From Streptosporangiaceae bacterium (GTDB lineage: Bacteria; Actinomycetota; Actinomycetes; Streptosporangiales; Streptosporangiaceae): a stretch of 64,000 nt of DNA. The notes beneath the pieces were generated by a model that ran no database searches, was not told the DNA's origin, and saw only the letters and a program-made list of their open reading frames with translations. The DNA is taken from assembly GCA_025964695.1 (NCBI GenBank), contig JAOPYK010000004.1, forward strand, positions 98,987 to 162,986. The letters run 5' to 3'. The position numbers and the translations under genes are program-made. Below are positions 24,628-32,614 of this stretch, piece by piece (position 1 is the stretch's first letter; each line of letters starts with the position of its first letter).

Positions 24628-26793
24628 CTAGCCCTTCCTGCTGAACGTCTTACCTGCGGCGACGGCGACGGCCGCGGCCTCCATGCTCCGATACACCGGA
24701 ACCCCGGCGGCACGCGCGACGGCCCGTACCGCGTCCTCCACCCCGGCCGGGGCGCATTCCGCGTTGCGGGTCACCAACGTGATCCGGGTGTCCGGCAGTG
24801 CGGCCTGCAGCTCGCCGACCGCGTGGGCGTAGGCGATCAGCGGGTCCGCACTGGTGCCGAACGTGAAGAAACTCTGCACGTTGACGTGCGCCACCACATC
24901 CGGGAACGGCACGCGCCCCTCCAGGATCGCGGTGACCGCGTGCCGGACGAGATCGGGTCTGCCGCGCGGCCCGACCGGGATCTCCAGGGGGTTCGCCAGC
25001 GAGCTGCCTGCCCCTAGGCCGAGCCGGCGGAGCGCCTCGCCGACGTCGTCGGGCAGCGCGGCCAGCTCCAGGCCGGCGACGTCGAAGACATCGGCGGCCA
25101 GCACGCTGGCACCACCGCTCGGCCCGATGACGAGGACCTCGGGGGAGCCGGGCGCCTTCCGGCGCGCGTGCAGATCGAAGAAGTCCAGCACCCCGATCAG
25201 ATCGTCCTGGCTGGTGACGAGGCTGATCCCGGTCTGCTCGGCCAGCGCCGCCCAGACCCGGGTGTCGCTGACCATCCCGCCGGTGTGCGAGGCGGCCGCC
25301 CGCTGTCCCTGACCGCTGCGCCCGCCGACCAGCGCCACGACCGGCAGGTCCACGTCCTTCAGGGTGTGGAAGAGCCCTCGTCCGTCACGCGGATCCTCCA
25401 GATAGAGGCCGATGGCGGTGGTGCCGGGGTCGGCGGCCAGATAGGTCAGCAGCTCGGTGGGGGTGACGTCGGCGCTGTTGCCGACCGTGGCGACCTTGGA
25501 GAACCGCAGGCCCCGGCGTTCGCCGACCTTGATGACCTCGCCGGCCATGCCGCCGCTCTGCGAGACGACCGCCACCTGGCCGGCCCGGCCCGGTTCGCCG
25601 CCGAGGAACGTCTGCCCGCCCTCGGGCGAGTAGACGCCCATGCAGTTGGGGCCGAGCAGCCGGGTGCCCGCCTGCCGGGCGGCCTCCAGCAGCCGTTGCT
25701 CCAGCTCGGGCTCGCCCATCTCGCGGAACCCGCCGCTCATCACCTGGACGAAGGGGATGGCCCGCCCTTTCGACCCGGCGAGCCGTACAACGTCGGGACA
25801 CTGCGCGGCGGGCACCGCGACGAGCGCGTAGTCGATGTCGTCCGGCGCGTCGGCCAGCGAGGCGATGCACGGCACTCCGTCGATCTCCGCCGCGGAGGGG
25901 TGGACCGCGACCAGCCGCCCGGCGAACCCGGCCGCCCGGTAGAAGCCGAGGAACATGTTCCCGAAGTTCGGCTTCTTGGTGGAGGCCCCGACCACGGCGA
26001 TGCCGCGCGGCGCGAACAACCGGTCGAAGGCGCCTTCCCCGCTCGTGGCGTGTCCCGCGCCGGTGGTCTCCTCGGTGCGGCTCGCCGGCAGGCCGGCGCC
26101 GACGAGGTCCGAGGCGACGAGGTCCGAGCCGACGAGGTCCGAGCCGACAAGGCGGGCGTCGACGGCCACCGCGCCGGTGGGGCCGCAGATGACCGGGTTG
26201 AGTTCGAACTCGGCGCCGGTGCCACTCAGCGCCTCCGCGATGCCACCCGGGCCTCCGACGGCGAGCAGGACCCGCACGAGGGCGTCGCGATCAATGCCCG
26301 GCCGTCCCCGGAAGCCGTCCAGCAGCGCCGTGCCGCGCAGCTCGCCCAGCATCTCCCGGGCGTCGGACTCGGTGACCGGGCACAGCCGCAGTGCCGTGTC
26401 GTGCAGCACCTCGGTCCACACCCCGCCCAGACCGGCCAGCAGGACCGGGCCGAACGCCGGGTCCTGGACGGCTCCAACGATGAGCTCCACCCCGGGCTCG
26501 GACTGTTCCTCGACCAGGAAGCCGTCCGGGACCACGCCCTGGGCCGTCAGCGACACCAGCATCTCCGCCGCCGCCTCCGCGGCCCCGGCCGGGGAGGACA
26601 GCCGCAGGCGTACGGCTCCGGAATCGCTCTTGTGCACCAGGCCGGGTCCGTACGCCTTCACTACCAGCGGCGGGGTGAGCCCGGAAGCGGCGGCCGCCAG
26701 GGACTCCGGATCCGATGCGGTCACGCCCCTCGGCACCGTGACGCCGAATCCGGACACCCATCCCTTGACGACGTGTTCAGGGAGATTGCTCAT
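24628..26793 (-). CDS. NDP-forming acyl-CoA synthetase (ACD family)
   Basis: The 721-residue protein carries an ATP-grasp domain first (LTPPLVVKAYGPGLVHKSDSGAV), then a CoA-binding Rossmann domain (GIAVVGASTKKPNFGNMF) and a succinyl-CoA-synthetase-like ligase domain. The phospho-histidine site may be SHTGGMVSDTRVW, with QSGGMAGEV before it. It should make an acyl-CoA from a carboxylic acid, CoA and ATP with release of ADP and phosphate. The start is ATG 26793 behind AAGGAAG; the 27168 extension overlaps no family sequence. A linker shows 5-residue repeats (VGSDLVGSDLVASDLVGA) encoded by 15-bp tandem DNA repeats. Its presence beside an AMP-forming ligase suggests two different acids are activated or recycled in this pathway. 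Confidence 0.88.
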   Translation of the reverse strand: MSNLPEHVVKGWVSGFGVTVPRGVTASDPESLAAAASGLTPPLVVKAYGPGLVHKSDSGAVRLRLSSPAGAAEAAAEMLVSLTAQGVVPDGFLVEEQSEPGVELIVGAVQDPAFGPVLLAGLGGVWTEVLHDTALRLCPVTESDAREMLGELRGTALLDGFRGRPGIDRDALVRVLLAVGGPGGIAEALSGTGAEFELNPVICGPTGAVAVDARLVGSDLVGSDLVASDLVGAGLPASRTEETTGAGHATSGEGAFDRLFAPRGIAVVGASTKKPNFGNMFLGFYRAAGFAGRLVAVHPSAAEIDGVPCIASLADAPDDIDYALVAVPAAQCPDVVRLAGSKGRAIPFVQVMSGGFREMGEPELEQRLLEAARQAGTRLLGPNCMGVYSPEGGQTFLGGEPGRAGQVAVVSQSGGMAGEVIKVGERRGLRFSKVATVGNSADVTPTELLTYLAADPGTTAIGLYLEDPRDGRGLFHTLKDVDLPVVALVGGRSGQGQRAAASHTGGMVSDTRVWAALAEQTGISLVTSQDDLIGVLDFFDLHARRKAPGSPEVLVIGPSGGASVLAADVFDVAGLELAALPDDVGEALRRLGLGAGSSLANPLEIPVGPRGRPDLVRHAVTAILEGRVPFPDVVAHVNVQSFFTFGTSADPLIAYAHAVGELQAALPDTRITLVTRNAECAPAGVEDAVRAVARAAGVPVYRSMEAAAVAVAAGKTFSRKG

Positions 26794-26935
26794 CTGCTTC
26801 CTTGCTGATCCCCGTGTGCGGCGCTGGACTCTGTACGGCTCCGGGTCTCCCGCCGTGCCCCGTGATCGAAAGTCCGTGATCGAAGGCCTGTGATCGGGTC
26901 CATGACCCCAAGCATGACCACGGCGGGAGCGGGGC

Positions 26936-28525
26936 CTACTGGACCTGGTCGGCGTACCGGTCGCGGATGCCGCGCCGGAGCAGCTTTCCGGGACCCCCGG
27001 AACCGTCCGAGGTATGCGGAAGCTCGGTGGCGACGACGACGTGGTCGGGTGCCTGATGGCCGGGCAGCCGGGAGGCGATCGCGGCCTTGACCGCCGCCGC
27101 GTCCAGGGTCGCGCCGGCCCTCGCCACCACCGCGACGAGGATCTTCTGCTCGACGGCGTCCTGGCCATCGGGATGGGCCGGCACTCCGACCACTCCGACC
27201 TCGGCCACGCCGTCGACCTCGATTGCCGCCTCCTCCACCTGCGCGGGCTGCGACCACTGACCGCCCTTGAGGATGGCGTCCTCGCGCCGGCCGATCACAT
27301 GCAGGAAGCCGTCGGCGTCCACCGTGCCGAGGTCGCCGCCGACGTACCAGCTCCCGCGCAGGACCTCGGCGGTCTTGCCGGGCAGCTTGTCGTAACCGGC
27401 CATCACGTTGGGGCCGCTGAGGTTGATCTCGCCGACCTCGCCCACGACCCGGTTGCCCGCCGGGTCGGTGATCCGTACGGCGCAGGACATCCGGGCCCGG
27501 CCGGAGGCGGAGATGTCCTGGCTGCCGTCGTCCTGACGGCCGAAACAGGTGTACGGAGCCTCGGTCTGCCCGTAGTAGCTGTAGATCGCCGCGCCGGGGA
27601 TTCTGGTCACGATGCGCTCCCGTACGGCGGGCAGCAGAGGCTCGCCGCCGAGCATGATCGCCTTCAGCGAGCCGAGATCGACGCCCTCGTGTTCGTCCGA
27701 GCCGAGCAGCGCGGAGAAGAAGCTCGGGATCAGGCTGACGTGCGTGACCCTCTCCCTCGGCACAACCTTGAGGAAGTTCGACGGGCCCCAGTCCTGCTCG
27801 AGCACCAATTTCATCCCCGCGTAGAACGCCGGGCCGACCAGCGCGGGGAAGCCGATGCCCCAGATGATCGCGCCGGTGCCCATCACCGAGTCCTGGTCGC
27901 GGTCCACGTCGAGCCAGATCTGGGCGGTGGCCAGGCTGGAGAAGTGGGTGTGCATGACCGCCTTGGGCAGCCCGGTTGTGCCGCTGGTGTAGAACAGCGC
28001 AAGCAGGTCGTTGCCGAATCCGCCCAATGGCGGCTCGTCCTCGGCGGCGCTCTCAGCGAGGGCGTCCAGATCGGTGGCGTCGTCGGCCGCACCGCCCACC
28101 CGCAGCCAGAGCTTCACGTTGGACAGCCGCGGCCGGATCTTGCGGACGTGGTCCTCCACGGTGGCGTCGTAGACGAACACGGTGCACTCGGAGTGCTCCA
28201 CCACCTGGGCGACGGTGTCCTCGGGCCAGTAGGGGTTGAGCGCCGAGACGACCGACCCGATCTTCATCTGGGCGAGATAGACCTCGGCGACGTGCAGGGT
28301 CTCGTTCATCAGCGAAGCGACCCGGGTGCCCGGCGTCACGCCGGCGGCGAGCAGGGCGTGCGCGACCCGGTTCACCTTGCGGTTGAGCTGGTCGAACGTG
28401 AAGCTCTGCTCGCCGCAATAGGTGAGCGCCACCTTGTCGGGGGTGCGCAGCGCGTTCGCCGTGAGAATGGCGTAGGCGTAGTTGCTGAAAGGGTTGGTGG
28501 AAGAAGAGGAGTTCTCTCGCGCCAC
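26936..28525 (-). CDS. AMP-dependent acyl-CoA synthetase/ligase (FadD-like)
   Basis: The 529-residue ANL enzyme has an intact A3 loop YTSGTTGLPKAVMHTHFS, A5 YYGQTEAPYT, the A7-A8 region GDLGTVDADGFLHVIGRRED and a C-terminal Lys in GGPGKLLRRGIRD. It should adenylate a carboxylic acid and transfer it to CoA in the cytosol. In steroid clusters such ligases activate side-chain or HIP-type ring acids (FadD17/FadD19/FadD3 classes), and the exact class is not assignable here. It lies 32 bp after the VOC gene and belongs to the operon starting at 29330 under a type B operator. Confidence 0.88.
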   Translation of the reverse strand: MARENSSSSTNPFSNYAYAILTANALRTPDKVALTYCGEQSFTFDQLNRKVNRVAHALLAAGVTPGTRVASLMNETLHVAEVYLAQMKIGSVVSALNPYWPEDTVAQVVEHSECTVFVYDATVEDHVRKIRPRLSNVKLWLRVGGAADDATDLDALAESAAEDEPPLGGFGNDLLALFYTSGTTGLPKAVMHTHFSSLATAQIWLDVDRDQDSVMGTGAIIWGIGFPALVGPAFYAGMKLVLEQDWGPSNFLKVVPRERVTHVSLIPSFFSALLGSDEHEGVDLGSLKAIMLGGEPLLPAVRERIVTRIPGAAIYSYYGQTEAPYTCFGRQDDGSQDISASGRARMSCAVRITDPAGNRVVGEVGEINLSGPNVMAGYDKLPGKTAEVLRGSWYVGGDLGTVDADGFLHVIGRREDAILKGGQWSQPAQVEEAAIEVDGVAEVGVVGVPAHPDGQDAVEQKILVAVVARAGATLDAAAVKAAIASRLPGHQAPDHVVVATELPHTSDGSGGPGKLLRRGIRDRYADQVQ

Positions 28526-28557
28526 GGCTCGGCTCCTTCGACGTGTCAGGGGGTGGG

Positions 28558-28902
28558 CTACGTGCGGCTTGCGTACAGGACGAAGGAGTTGCCGGCCGGA
28601 TCGCGCAGCACGGCGCGGATCTCGTGCGGCCCCTCCTCGGGGCCGCGGACCAGCTGGGCGCCGGCCGCGGTGAGCTCGGCCGCCTTGGCCTCGACGTCGT
28701 CGACCTTGAACGACACCGCGGGCTCGCCTCCGGTGACGTCCTCCTCTTCCCCGGCGATGGCGAAGGTGGTGCCGCCGCCGTCGAGCGCCGCGAACCGGGA
28801 GCCGTCCTGGAACTTCACGGCCAGGCCGAGAGCGTCACGGTAGAACGCGACGGCGGCCTCGACGTCCTTGGCGGGATAGAGCACGTTCCCGATCCGGGTC
28901 AT
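28558..28902 (-). CDS. VOC/glyoxalase-family protein
   Basis: The 114-residue vicinal-oxygen-chelate protein starts at ATG 28902, with GGAGG 8 nt upstream. It consists of two beta-alpha-beta-beta-beta modules: IGNVLYPAKDVEAAVAFYRDALGLAVKF, then VSFKVDDVEAKAAELTAAGAQLV...AVLRDPAGNSFVLY. VOC proteins act as isomerases, epimerases or dioxygenases, and small ones can be binding proteins. Its start overlaps the DUF35 stop (ATGA), so translation is coupled. A methylmalonyl-CoA epimerase-like role is possible but unproven. Confidence 0.85.
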   Translation of the reverse strand: MTRIGNVLYPAKDVEAAVAFYRDALGLAVKFQDGSRFAALDGGGTTFAIAGEEEDVTGGEPAVSFKVDDVEAKAAELTAAGAQLVRGPEEGPHEIRAVLRDPAGNSFVLYASRT

Positions 28903-29330
28903 GATGTGGTCCTCCAACGGGGACTGTCGGGTGTAGCCACGGGGGTGAAAGACGGGATCGGCCCGAAGCCGGGCAGGTCGGCGAAGCACACCTCCACCGG
29001 CAAGCCGATCCGTACCTCGTCCGGCGGGCAGCCGACGATGTCGCCGAAGGCCCGCGCCCCCTCGGGCAGATCGACCCAGGCGATGACGTACGGCGTGCGG
29101 AAACCCGGCAGGAACGTGCGCTCCACCACGCTGAAGGTGTGCACGGTGCCCTGCCCCGAGACCTTGGTGTAGGGCAGTTCGGTGCCACCGCAGAAAGGAC
29201 AGGCGGGCTCGGGGAAATGGACGAACCGGCAACACGCCGCACACCGCTGGAGCGCGAGCTCACCCCGCCTGCAGGCCTCCCAGTAGGGCTCTGTCAGCGG
29301 GGTCGGAGCGGGGGCAGGCGGTTGGTCCAT
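28899..29330 (-). CDS. DUF35 (zinc-ribbon plus OB-fold) acyl-CoA-associated protein
   Basis: The 143-residue protein has an N-terminal helix, then a rubredoxin-like zinc ribbon (RCAACCRFVHFPEPACPFCGG) and an OB fold (GQGTVHTFSVVERTFLPGFRTPYVIAWVDLPEG). DUF35 proteins partner with thiolase-like lipid-transfer proteins; ChsH2-Ltp2 aldolase in cholesterol side-chain removal is the known case. A thiolase-like gene lies at 42145 but not adjacent, so a partner is inferred only. It is the first gene of a leftward operon whose start is 10 bp from the operator at 29341, suggesting a leaderless or very short leader transcript directly under repressor control. Confidence 0.85.
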   Translation of the reverse strand: MDQPPAPAPTPLTEPYWEACRRGELALQRCAACCRFVHFPEPACPFCGGTELPYTKVSGQGTVHTFSVVERTFLPGFRTPYVIAWVDLPEGARAFGDIVGCPPDEVRIGLPVEVCFADLPGFGPIPSFTPVATPDSPRWRTTS

Positions 29331-29340
29331 CGCGCGCTAA

Positions 29341-29356
29341 CCTAGCGCTCGCTTGG
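29341..29356. promoter_or_regulatory. TetR-type operator, type B (CCTAGCGCTCGCTTGG)
   Basis: Exact reverse complement of the 2549-2564 site, with identity extending to 20 bp. It is placed at about -11 to -26 of the DUF35 start codon, where repressor binding would block RNA polymerase. Confidence 0.75.
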
Positions 29357-29401
29357 TTGGTAGACAAGAGGCCGGGCGGTGATGTCGCACTCGTACCCGG
29401 G

Positions 29402-29480
29402 TCAGGGCTTGCGCGGCTCAGGCTTGCGCGTCTCAGGGTTTCAGGAGCGCAGGGGTTTCAGAGCGCAGGGTTTCAGGGTC
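29402..29480. repeat. Short degenerate tandem repeats (tcaggcttgcgcg; ggtttcagNagcgcag)
   Basis: Two interleaved repeat families of about 15-20 bp occupy the region between the operator and the endonuclease V relic. No gene is seen here. Confidence 0.7.
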
Positions 29481-29506
29481 CGGCCTTCAGGGCGCTGCGG
29501 GACAGT

Positions 29507-29752
29507 TTCACGGAAGGCGAACAGCCCCGGGATGTACGGAAACGTCGCGGCCCCGGTGATGGCGACCTCCTCGACGACGTCGAGCGTGACCGCGTCCAGC
29601 ACGACGACGGCGGCGGCGAGCCGGTCGGACCCCCGCGCGTAGGCGACGTCCAGTCCCGCCACGGTGGACAGAACCTGCGGCCCCGGGACGCCGAGCTCCA
29701 GCAGAGGCCTGAGCTCGTCCTGGATCCGGACCGCCTCCTCCGCGGTCTCCGG
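29507..29752 (-). pseudogene. Endonuclease V relic (both ends missing)
   Basis: The reverse strand encodes AEEAVRIQDELRPLLELGV...VAGLDVAYARGSDRLAAAVVVLD...GAATFPYIPGLFAFRE, the N-terminal third of endonuclease V with the catalytic Asp (GLDVAY) and wedge motif PYIPG. Intact enzymes run to about 220 residues. Here homology stops after FRE, where the frame runs into repeat DNA. At the other end the frame is closed by a TGA with no start codon in phase, and only an out-of-phase ATG overlaps it. It is therefore a broken remnant of a deaminated-base repair nuclease, not a functional gene. Confidence 0.7.
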
Positions 29753-29770
29753 TCATCCTGGTAAACCTAC

Positions 29771-29786
29771 CCAAGCAAGCGCTCGG
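29771..29786. promoter_or_regulatory. TetR-type operator, type B variant (CCAAGCAAGCGCTCGG)
   Basis: Two mismatches to the 2549 site. It is flanked by an outer palindrome CCTACC (29766-29771)/GGTAGG (29789-29794). It ends 8 bp before the GTG of the isochorismatase-like gene. Confidence 0.6.
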
Positions 29787-29794
29787 CCGGTAGG

Positions 29795-30439
29795 GTGAGC
29801 GCTGTGGCGATAGATCTTGCTGAGCTGGCCGACCCTCGGCACACCGCGATGCTGGTGATGGAGATGCAGCGCGGAGTAGTGGGCGATCTGGCCAAATTTC
29901 CGGAACTGGTCAAGATCTGCGCCGAGCGGAACGTGGTGGCCAACGCCGCGCGGGCCGTCGGCGCGGCACGGGCGGCGGGCGTCCGGGTCGTGCAGTGCAC
30001 GGCCGCCTTCCGGGCCGACCGCGCCGGCAGCCATACCGACAACTGCCCCTTCATCAAGGGGCTGCTCCGCGACCCGCAGCACATGCTCGAAGGCACCGGC
30101 GCGATCGAGGTCGTGCCCGAGTTGCACGATCCGGCGGACCTGGAGTCGCGGCGCTACCACGGCTTCTCGCCGTTCACCGGGACCTCCCTCGATCAGACGC
30201 TGCGCGCACTCCGCGTCCGTACGGTCGTCGCCACCGGGCTCTCGCTGAACCTCGGCATCCCGGGGCTCTGCCTGGAAGCGGTCAACCTCGGCTACCGCGT
30301 CGTCGTTCTCACCGACGCCGTGGCCGGAATGCCCGCCGAATACGGCGATGCGGTGATGGCCAACACCATCGGGCTGCTGGCCGCACGGGTCACCGCAGAC
30401 GATCTCGTCACGGCCTGGCGGCGTCCGTCCGTTCCGTGA
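29795..30439 (+). CDS. Isochorismatase-like (cysteine) hydrolase
   Basis: The 214-residue protein has an isochorismatase fold: early Glu in place of the usual catalytic Asp (AMLVMEMQRGVVGDL), Lys/Arg region around SRRYHGFSPFTGTSLDQTLR, and VVATGLSLNLGIPGLCLEAVNLGYRVVVLTDAVAG. The usual T-G-x-x-x-x-x-C nucleophile is displaced (GLSLNLGIPGLC), so hydrolytic chemistry may differ from the nicotinamidase/N-carbamoyl hydrolase norm. The start is GTG 29795; a second GTG at 29804 is possible. The operator lies just upstream and an SDR gene follows, so this is a type B-controlled two-gene operon. Confidence 0.82.
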   Translation: MSAVAIDLAELADPRHTAMLVMEMQRGVVGDLAKFPELVKICAERNVVANAARAVGAARAAGVRVVQCTAAFRADRAGSHTDNCPFIKGLLRDPQHMLEGTGAIEVVPELHDPADLESRRYHGFSPFTGTSLDQTLRALRVRTVVATGLSLNLGIPGLCLEAVNLGYRVVVLTDAVAGMPAEYGDAVMANTIGLLAARVTADDLVTAWRRPSVP

Positions 30440-30502
30440 GCACCCGATTCGCACGATCACCGATCCGGAGGGTGAAGAGGGAGGGTTAAGGAGGATGAAG
30501 AG

Positions 30503-31237
30503 TTGGACGGGCTGACACTGGAGGGCCGTAACGCCGTGGTGACCGGCGGGGCCGGAGGCATCGGGCGCGCCATCTGCGCCGACCTCGCGGCGCTCGGCGC
30601 GCGGGTGGTCGTCGCCGACCTGGACCTGCCGGCGGCCGAGGAGGTGGCCAAGCCCCTCGACGGGATCGCGTCCCGGGTGGATCTGTCCGATCCCTCGGAT
30701 ATCGACCGGTTCGTGGCCGAGGTGGGGCCGGTGGACGTGCTCGTCCACAACGCCGGGGTGAGCATAGTGGAGTCCTTCACCGAGAGCGACCCGGCGGACT
30801 GGGACCTCATGTGGAAGATCAACCTGCGGGCACCGATGCAGCTCACCAAGGGCCTGCTGCCGGGCATGGTGGAACGCGGCTGGGGCAGGCTGATCTTCAT
30901 CTCCTCGGACGGGGCCCGGGCCGGATCGGGTGGTGAGGGAGCCTACGCGGCGACCAAGTCCGGGCTGTTCGGGCTGGCCAAGACGCTGGCCCGAGAGGCG
31001 GCCCGAGGTGGTGTCACCAGCAACGTCGTCTGCCCCGGGCCGACCGACACCCCGATGGTGCGCGCCGTGGCGGACAAGCACCCCGGGCTGCTCGACAAAC
31101 TGGCCCGGCAGATCCCGCTGCGCCGTATCGGCCGCCCGGACGACATCGCCGGCATCGTGGCCTTCCTCTGCACCGAGCGCGCCGGCTACATCACCGGCCA
31201 GACGCTCTCGGTCAGCGGTGGGATCACCATGCAATGA
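30503..31237 (+). CDS. Short-chain dehydrogenase/reductase
   Basis: The 244-residue SDR starts at TTG 30503, 8 nt after AAGGAGG; no ATG in frame fits. It has TGGAGGIGRAI for NAD(P), LVHNAGVS, ISSDGARAG with the catalytic Ser and YAATKSGLFGLAKTLA with Tyr/Lys. The C-terminus YITGQTLSVSGGITMQ is typical. It resembles 2-hydroxycyclohexanecarboxyl-CoA or 3-oxoacyl reductases, which fits oxidation of a ring hydroxyl in CoA-bound intermediates. It follows the isochorismatase-like gene on the same strand by 63 bp. Confidence 0.88.
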   Translation: MDGLTLEGRNAVVTGGAGGIGRAICADLAALGARVVVADLDLPAAEEVAKPLDGIASRVDLSDPSDIDRFVAEVGPVDVLVHNAGVSIVESFTESDPADWDLMWKINLRAPMQLTKGLLPGMVERGWGRLIFISSDGARAGSGGEGAYAATKSGLFGLAKTLAREAARGGVTSNVVCPGPTDTPMVRAVADKHPGLLDKLARQIPLRRIGRPDDIAGIVAFLCTERAGYITGQTLSVSGGITMQ

Positions 31238-31270
31238 TCTCCTCTCACGACCATCGATCGAAAACCTCGG

Positions 31271-31375
31271 GACCAGAGCCATCAGGACCGGACACGTCGG
31301 GGCCGGGGACATCAGGGCCCAGCACATCGGGTGCGGGGATATCAGGACCGGAGGCGTCAGGACCGGAGGCGTCAG
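31271..31375. repeat. Seven 15-bp tandem units reaching into a stop codon
   Basis: Units such as gaccggaggcgtcag and ggccggggacatcag keep exact 15-bp register. The last unit contains the TGA of the convergent serine-hydrolase gene (31372-31374), so the array has grown against or into a gene end. Confidence 0.9.
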
Positions 31376-32535
31376 GACAGGCAGGCGTAGACGGCTTCGG
31401 CGAGCTGATAGGCGCGCGGATCGCCGGACAGCTCGTTGCCCATCCGGTTCATCACGTAGGCCATGGCGACGCCGCGCTCGACGTCGCCCAGCCCGAGCGA
31501 ACCACCCGCTCCGCTGTGCCCGAACGCGGTCTTCCGGCCCGCGTGCGGAACGCGGTACGAGCTGGACGGCCGCATGAAGCCGAGGCCGAACGAGCTGTCG
31601 GCCAGCAGCACCCGGTCGGGCCCGCTCACGCGCGGGGAGATCGCCGCGCGCAGGGTGTCCTGCCGCACAATCCGCCCGGCCAGCAGGTCACGATAGAACC
31701 CGGCCAGCGCGGGAGCCGTGGTCACCATGCCCGCGGCGGGCCAGCCACCGCGCAGCACCACGGGATTGTTGTAGCCGCCCTTCCCCGGCGACGGGTTGTT
31801 CAGCGCCCGGTTGAGCAGGCTCTGCGGGTCGAGGTAGGCGTTGGACATCCGGGTCAGCAGATCCTGGGCCTCGCCCAGCGAGATCGGGTCGGAACCGCCC
31901 GGCCGTGTGGCGGTGAGCTTGGCCGCCCGTTCGATGACGGAGTCCGGAGCGCCGATCCACAGGTCGAGGTCGCGGGCGAACTCGTCCTTGACGAACTGGC
32001 CCACGGTGCGGCCGGAGTGCCGGCGTACGATCTCGCCGGCCAGCCAGCCGTACGTCAGCGCGTGGTAGCCGTGCGCCTCGCCGGGCACCCACTCCGGGGT
32101 CTGCGACGCCAGCTGGTCGGCCACCGCCTTGGGGTCGGCGGCCTCCTCCGCCGACAGGGGCCGGGCGAGCGCCGCCAGCCCGCCCTGATGAGAGAGCAGA
32201 TGCGCCGCGGTGGTCTCCTCTTTGCCGCCCACGGCGAACTCCGGCCACCACTTCGCTACCTGGCCGTCCACCTCGTACGCGCCCCGCTCGGCCAGCAGCG
32301 CGGCGGCGGCCGCCGTGACGGCCTTGGTGCAGGAGAACGCCACGCAGGGGGTGTCGTGGCCCCACTCGCGCCCGGTGCGCCGGTCGGCGACCCCGCCCCA
32401 CAGGTCGACCACCAGCCGGTCGCCCGCGTAGACGGTGACGGCGGCACCCACCTCCCGTCCAGTGGCGAAGTTGTCCTCGAAAGCGTCGCGTACGGCGCTG
32501 AACGCCGGGTCACAGTGGCCCTGGACAGTGGTCAT
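31372..32535 (-). CDS. Serine hydrolase/esterase of the beta-lactamase (class C-like) family
   Basis: The 387-residue enzyme has the SxxK nucleophile motif at Ser68-Lys71 (VAFSCTKAVTA) and the second motif Tyr in HALTYGWLAGEI (Y-G-W rather than Y-S-N). A C-terminal GHSGAGGSLGLGD corresponds to the HxG/KTG region. These features fit EstB/LipL-like carboxylesterases better than true beta-lactamases. The start is ATG 32535, behind AGAGGA, which trims the 98-residue extension in the ORF track. No signal peptide is seen, so it is cytosolic. It could hydrolyse an ester or lactone formed in the neighbouring pathway. It is divergent from the cyclase gene with 79 bp between starts. Confidence 0.88.
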   Translation of the reverse strand: MTTVQGHCDPAFSAVRDAFEDNFATGREVGAAVTVYAGDRLVVDLWGGVADRRTGREWGHDTPCVAFSCTKAVTAAAAALLAERGAYEVDGQVAKWWPEFAVGGKEETTAAHLLSHQGGLAALARPLSAEEAADPKAVADQLASQTPEWVPGEAHGYHALTYGWLAGEIVRRHSGRTVGQFVKDEFARDLDLWIGAPDSVIERAAKLTATRPGGSDPISLGEAQDLLTRMSNAYLDPQSLLNRALNNPSPGKGGYNNPVVLRGGWPAAGMVTTAPALAGFYRDLLAGRIVRQDTLRAAISPRVSGPDRVLLADSSFGLGFMRPSSSYRVPHAGRKTAFGHSGAGGSLGLGDVERGVAMAYVMNRMGNELSGDPRAYQLAEAVYACLS

Positions 32536-32614
32536 GCGCGGGTCCTCTTCGTTCGATGCCGGCCGGAACGCCGGCTGGAATGCTGCCTGGTTCTCTGCGG
32601 AAGGTCTCATCGGA

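Noticed and set aside
24628-27168. N-terminal extension of the NDP-forming ligase to 27168
   Set aside because: The extra 125 residues are low-complexity shadow of the AMP-ligase gene. ATG 26793 has AAGGAAG and fits the family.
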